From assembly GCF_001039355.2 (NCBI RefSeq), contig NW_019775666.1:98527-162526 (forward strand): DNA of 64,000 nucleotides, in the 5' to 3' direction. Shown here piece after piece: positions 60,303 to 64,000 of this stretch. The stretch is from Lingula anatina. Taxonomy: Eukaryota > Brachiopoda > Lingulata > Lingulida > Lingulidae. Numbering within the stretch: the stretch's first letter is position 1; each line of letters starts with the position of its first letter. The position numbers and the translations under genes were made by a program. The notes beneath the pieces were generated by a model that did no database searches, had not been told where the DNA came from, and saw only the letters and a list, made by a program, of their open reading frames with translations.

Positions 60303-63300
60303 TCAGGAAAAGTTACACTGTTGTGAACCTGGAAACCCCTCTCCAGGCTCTTGTTTCACTCTCACACCTGAGAACATATTACCATTCTGTGAGTTAGCCC
60401 GACTGTGGGGCATTTGATTTGATTCACCTGACATGGAGACCATACCATAATTCCTGTCTGCTGCCATGGAGACATTTCCCTGAGAATTAGCAAAGAAGCA
60501 GGCAGCAGTAGTTGAAGAAGGTAGTGATATAGAAGGGTGCATTGGATTCTGATGATATTGCCATGGAAAGAAAGGGGATGGAGCTTCACTTTGAGCTCCA
60601 CTGCCATTCTGGGAGCAAGCAGGCTGACTATTATTGCCGTTTTGAGAGAATGATGACCAGTTTTGGGGAGAACCCTGCTGCTCCTGAGAATTTTGGTGAG
60701 AATCATTGAAATGTTGTAATCTCTGGGATGGGTCTGGCCCCTGGGGCAGTAAACCCTGGGGTTGACCCTGGGGCTGTTGACTATTGTGCTGAGGTAGATG
60801 CTGTTGTTGCTGTGGAAAATGTTGCAAATGCTGTTGCTGAGAATGATGAAATTGCTGCAAATGTTGCTGTTGTTGGGAGCCGAAATGGACCTGAAAGCTT
60901 TGTTGTGTAGTTGGGCAATTTTGAACAGACTGGTTGAAAGACGCCAAGAAGGGGTCATATGGCTCAGACTTAACCTGAAGAACTGCCCTGCTGAAATCGG
61001 GTAGAGATGAAGACGCACCATGCTGTACAGCCATTGCACTGCCCTGGCCATTAGGAACCTGAAACTGCTGGAAATTCATACAGTTAGGCATCATATTTGA
61101 GTCACCTTCAACTTCTTTAGGCTCTTTTTTTATCTTTTTTCTCGCTCTAGGCTTCTTCTGTTTGGGTTCAGCTGGAGCCTTGGGGAGACTCTGACCATTT
61201 GGATCTGTGTCAGGTTCCTTCTTGACCTTCACCTTGAGGTCAAGGTTAGGAAAACAGATCTCTGATTCCTCTATATGGCTTATGTCACCTCTGAGGTAGT
61301 CTCTGTATTTCTTCAATGCTTGGTAAAATGGCACTTTGTCAACGGCCCTTGGAAGCTGGGTAAACCGTGCACTGGAGGAAGGCATCACGAAGATTGCCTG
61401 GAACAATACATGCAAAAGTTAGAAAAGGTCCCATTTATTTTTCCATTTCAATTGCCTGGTCTTTGAGGAATGATGTTCACAAGAGGATCACAAGATGGTA
61501 TTATGACTGACAGACATGAATGCACAAGCCACTTTTGGTCCAAAAATCAATTACATTTCAAAATTTTAAAATTTGTTTATAATATTGGAATTTATATAAT
61601 CATTTGTCAAAAGAGATCAAACTGGAGGGTTTATTTGAAAGTAAAACCAATTAATTAACAAGGACTCTCTCCAGATTGTGACTCACCGTGTCAGGACAGT
61701 CAGGAAAATGGTCCGGTTGTTTTCCAATGTGGAAGTTCTTGTGTCCAACAAACACTTCGTATATGCCTGGGAAAACAAAACCAGAACATATTTCAAGTAA
61801 TTATAATTATATTTACAAGATTAGTGTTCCTGGTTTACTTAACTAATATAAAAGTATGTAACACAAAAGTGAAATTGCTTCTCTGAAGCTGAATTTGAAT
61901 TTGACAACTGGTATTAAAATAGATATATTGGTAAATAGCAGTACTCCTATTCAATGTGACAGTTTGGTTAGAAGAAATGTAAGTGATTGATTTTCCATTC
62001 CTGAATCTCTTCTGATCAATTCTAAAGCTTCTACACAAAACCACAATCATTAAACAGTATAAAAAGGGAATGGCAATGTCTTGTTAGTACAGTTCATGCT
62101 TACCTTTCCCATTAAAAACTGCTATCTTTGGTTTGTATTTCTGTATTTTTCCTTTTAGAATTTCTCCACCTTCCTTGATTTCTTTCCTGAATTTACAAAG
62201 GACATGAGAGAGCTTTATTCAGTGTAAATCATCCAGAAATAAATAACTATATCATTCTGAGAATCAATTCTGAATCAGTATTTACCACACAGTGATTTTT
62301 TTTCTGTTTCTTCTGTTTCTTAATCTCCTACAATTTAGAAAATCAAAAATGCAAAAACACTTCATTTTTTTAAGGTTTGAACATTGAGTTTGCTACTCAG
62401 ACACAAGCCTTGGTTTAGGAAAGACTCCCTGAAAATTCATCATGGATCAAATATTTAATCAGCTGGGAGTCCACGGCAGTGTGAGGTCCCAACAAAACTG
62501 AATTAAAAAATCATGGAATTCTCATGCCTGGTTACTACTTACTTTGTGAGATCTGCACTTCCTCGAGATGTTCTTTCCACGATATTTGTGAATCCAATTC
62601 CAAACTCTTTCAGCTTATAGTCATCATAAGCATTCAGCTGTTCTGGGATCAATTCAGACAGGAATAAGCATTTCCCTGTAAAGAAAAAGACATGATATAT
62701 AGGCACGTTCATAAATTTGGGAAATAACAACCTTGTCTGCCTTATCATTACTTTTTAGGTAAAATTTTGTAATGAATTTGGGAAATAAAGGAAAAAAACT
62801 AGTGCTTTATACTTTTGGACATATCATAGAGATTTTGTTCTCATGTTTGGGGTTGGTTATTTTTTAAATGAAAAAAAGTTTAAAAACAAGTACTCTTTCC
62901 TAATCCACACTTACAGAAGTGGTTGCCTGGTCCTGCATAGTGGTGTCCCACAAAAGCTGCAGTGAGGCCAGGGTTTATTCCAACCTGAAATATATTAACA
63001 AAGAACTCAACAGAAAGTGACCTCAAAAATAGACAGCTCTATTGGCAAAAATGCTGGATTTCAATCCACATTTCCAATGCACACACACACACACACACAG
63101 ACACATAAAAAATATTTTTGCAAATACTGAGCAAACTGTTTCATCTTTTACTCTAAAGATGCAAAACATCCAAATCCTTAATTTCTAGACCTTATCTGTA
63201 AAGTGTCAAATTTTATTTTTCTGAATGTTTTTTCATACTAGATCAGGGGCGGATCCAGAGATATTTTCTGATAGTCTTCCAAATTATCTTTGTTGATCCA

Positions 63301-63943
63301 TCCACCATTTTTGACCGTCTTCCGACAGAAAAAATTAGATACCAGTCAATGTTAACTTGGAAATCTGACCGTCTTCCGGAAGACCCAGAAGACGGCCTAA
63401 ATCCGCCCCTGTAGATATCAAATCAATGGAAATTATTTTCTTCTACTTACAATGACAATGTCCAGTCCATGGGTCAAGTGGTCAGGCAGTGTCCTCTGTA
63501 AAACTTCCTCTTCTGTCATCCCCTTAAACCTGTCATACTTCTTTCTGACCTTCAAGTGTTCTGTGATTTTCTCCTGTTTCACCTTGACCACTTTACCATC
63601 TACTGTTACAGACTCACCGCTGAAAATAAAAATCCACCATTTTCTTACAATGTTTTATACAACCTACTTTGGTTTACGAAAATGAAAAATATCTAAACCT
63701 ACTGTCAAACTAATAATGGTTTGAGTTCTGACTAAAGCAAAAATCATTAATTTTAAAAATCTGCTCTTCATATTGAACATTTTCAAAGAACTGAAAGCCA
63801 AGAATGCTTACTTTTCTACAGGTTCTTCCTTCACTTTTCTTTTCCTGCCAGGTTTTTTCTTTGCAGGGGCAGCAGGGGGGAACTGTATTGGTGGAATCTG
63901 AACTCCGTCCCACATTGGCTCCTGTTTGACAGTGAAGTTTTGG
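60303..63943 (-). CDS. TDG: Thymine-DNA glycosylase, C-terminal seven exons
   Basis: Exons 63812-63943, 63451-63619, 62915-62984, 62543-62675, 62104-62186, 61687-61766 and 60303-61397 join in phase for about 586 residues; the N-terminus lies beyond the window. TDG excises T or U from G mismatches and oxidised 5-methylcytosines in the nucleus. The active-site GINPGL (Asn is catalytic in this family) lies in exon 62915-62984, followed by GPGNHFWKC, YGIGFTN-like [22 protein letters not shown] and the loop VMPSSSAR. Beyond the catalytic core the last exon adds about 300 residues rich in Q, H, N and S. Human TDG is about 410 residues in all, so this tail is unusual. Seven VKxE or IKxE motifs, most followed by P, are SUMO-type sites. 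Confidence 0.95.
63244..63411. mobile_element. hAT-like MITE in a TDG intron
   Basis: Starts CAGGGGCGGATCCAGAG and ends CTAAATCCGCCCCTG, inverted termini typical of hAT-type MITEs. TAGAT occurs directly on both flanks (partial target duplication; hAT normally makes 8 bp). The interior GACCGTCTTCCGACAG block is shared with the Tudor gene intron at 25252-25420. Confidence 0.8.
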
Positions 63944-64000
63944 CTATATGGAAAATAAGAAATTCATTTACTTCAAAAAGTCAGCAAGCAGAGCCACCAA
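63944..64000 (-). other. TDG intron running off the window
   Basis: The sequence upstream of the acceptor at 63943 (catatag|CCAAAAC); no further exon is visible before the edge. Confidence 0.7.

Noticed and set aside
60728-61004. Plus-strand frames opposite the TDG tail
   Set aside because: Complement of the glutamine-rich coding sequence; valine/leucine-rich composition is the expected shadow.

Overview
This window is animal nuclear DNA: AT-rich, with GT-AG introns, exons mostly of 60-400 bp and dense small transposons. The gene set (a Tudor-domain protein, axonemal DRC11/IQCA1, thymine-DNA glycosylase and a membrane-anchored HIT/GALT-fold protein) fits a ciliated invertebrate animal. A marine lophotrochozoan or deuterostome is plausible, but I cannot fix the species.

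Layout: 1-17 kb has no gene I can defend. It is a transposon graveyard: MITEs with TAA/TTA target duplications, one inserted precisely inside another, a fold-back element and local duplications. 17.0-32.2 kb carries, on the minus strand, a two-Tudor protein of about 1,390+ residues. Its 3' half appears twice (17,044-21,721 and 21,723-26,183), joined by a single N; I read this as two uncollapsed haplotypes. Around 32.2 kb a compact divergent promoter separates it from a plus-strand gene (35.5-44.7 kb) for a 459-residue type II membrane protein with a CxxC...H...HPHIH signature. Tail-to-tail with that, 47.4-57.2 kb encodes the 869-residue DRC11/IQCA1 in 18 exons. 60.3-64.0 kb holds the last seven exons of TDG, with a long Q-rich tail and seven SUMO-type motifs.

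I rebuilt the gene models by following splice sites and checking that codon phase agrees across every junction. The four genes share no obvious pathway. The Tudor protein probably acts in germline RNA granules, DRC11 in the ciliary nexin-dynein link, TDG in base excision repair and demethylation, and the HIT/GALT-like protein has no assigned function.

Most notable: a 169-nt intron made largely of a MITE next to a 13-nt microexon; an unassigned membrane HIT/GALT-like enzyme; a splice donor inside a 32-bp tandem repeat; a tandemly duplicated IQ-type exon in DRC11; and single Ns that each sit at the joint of a direct duplication.
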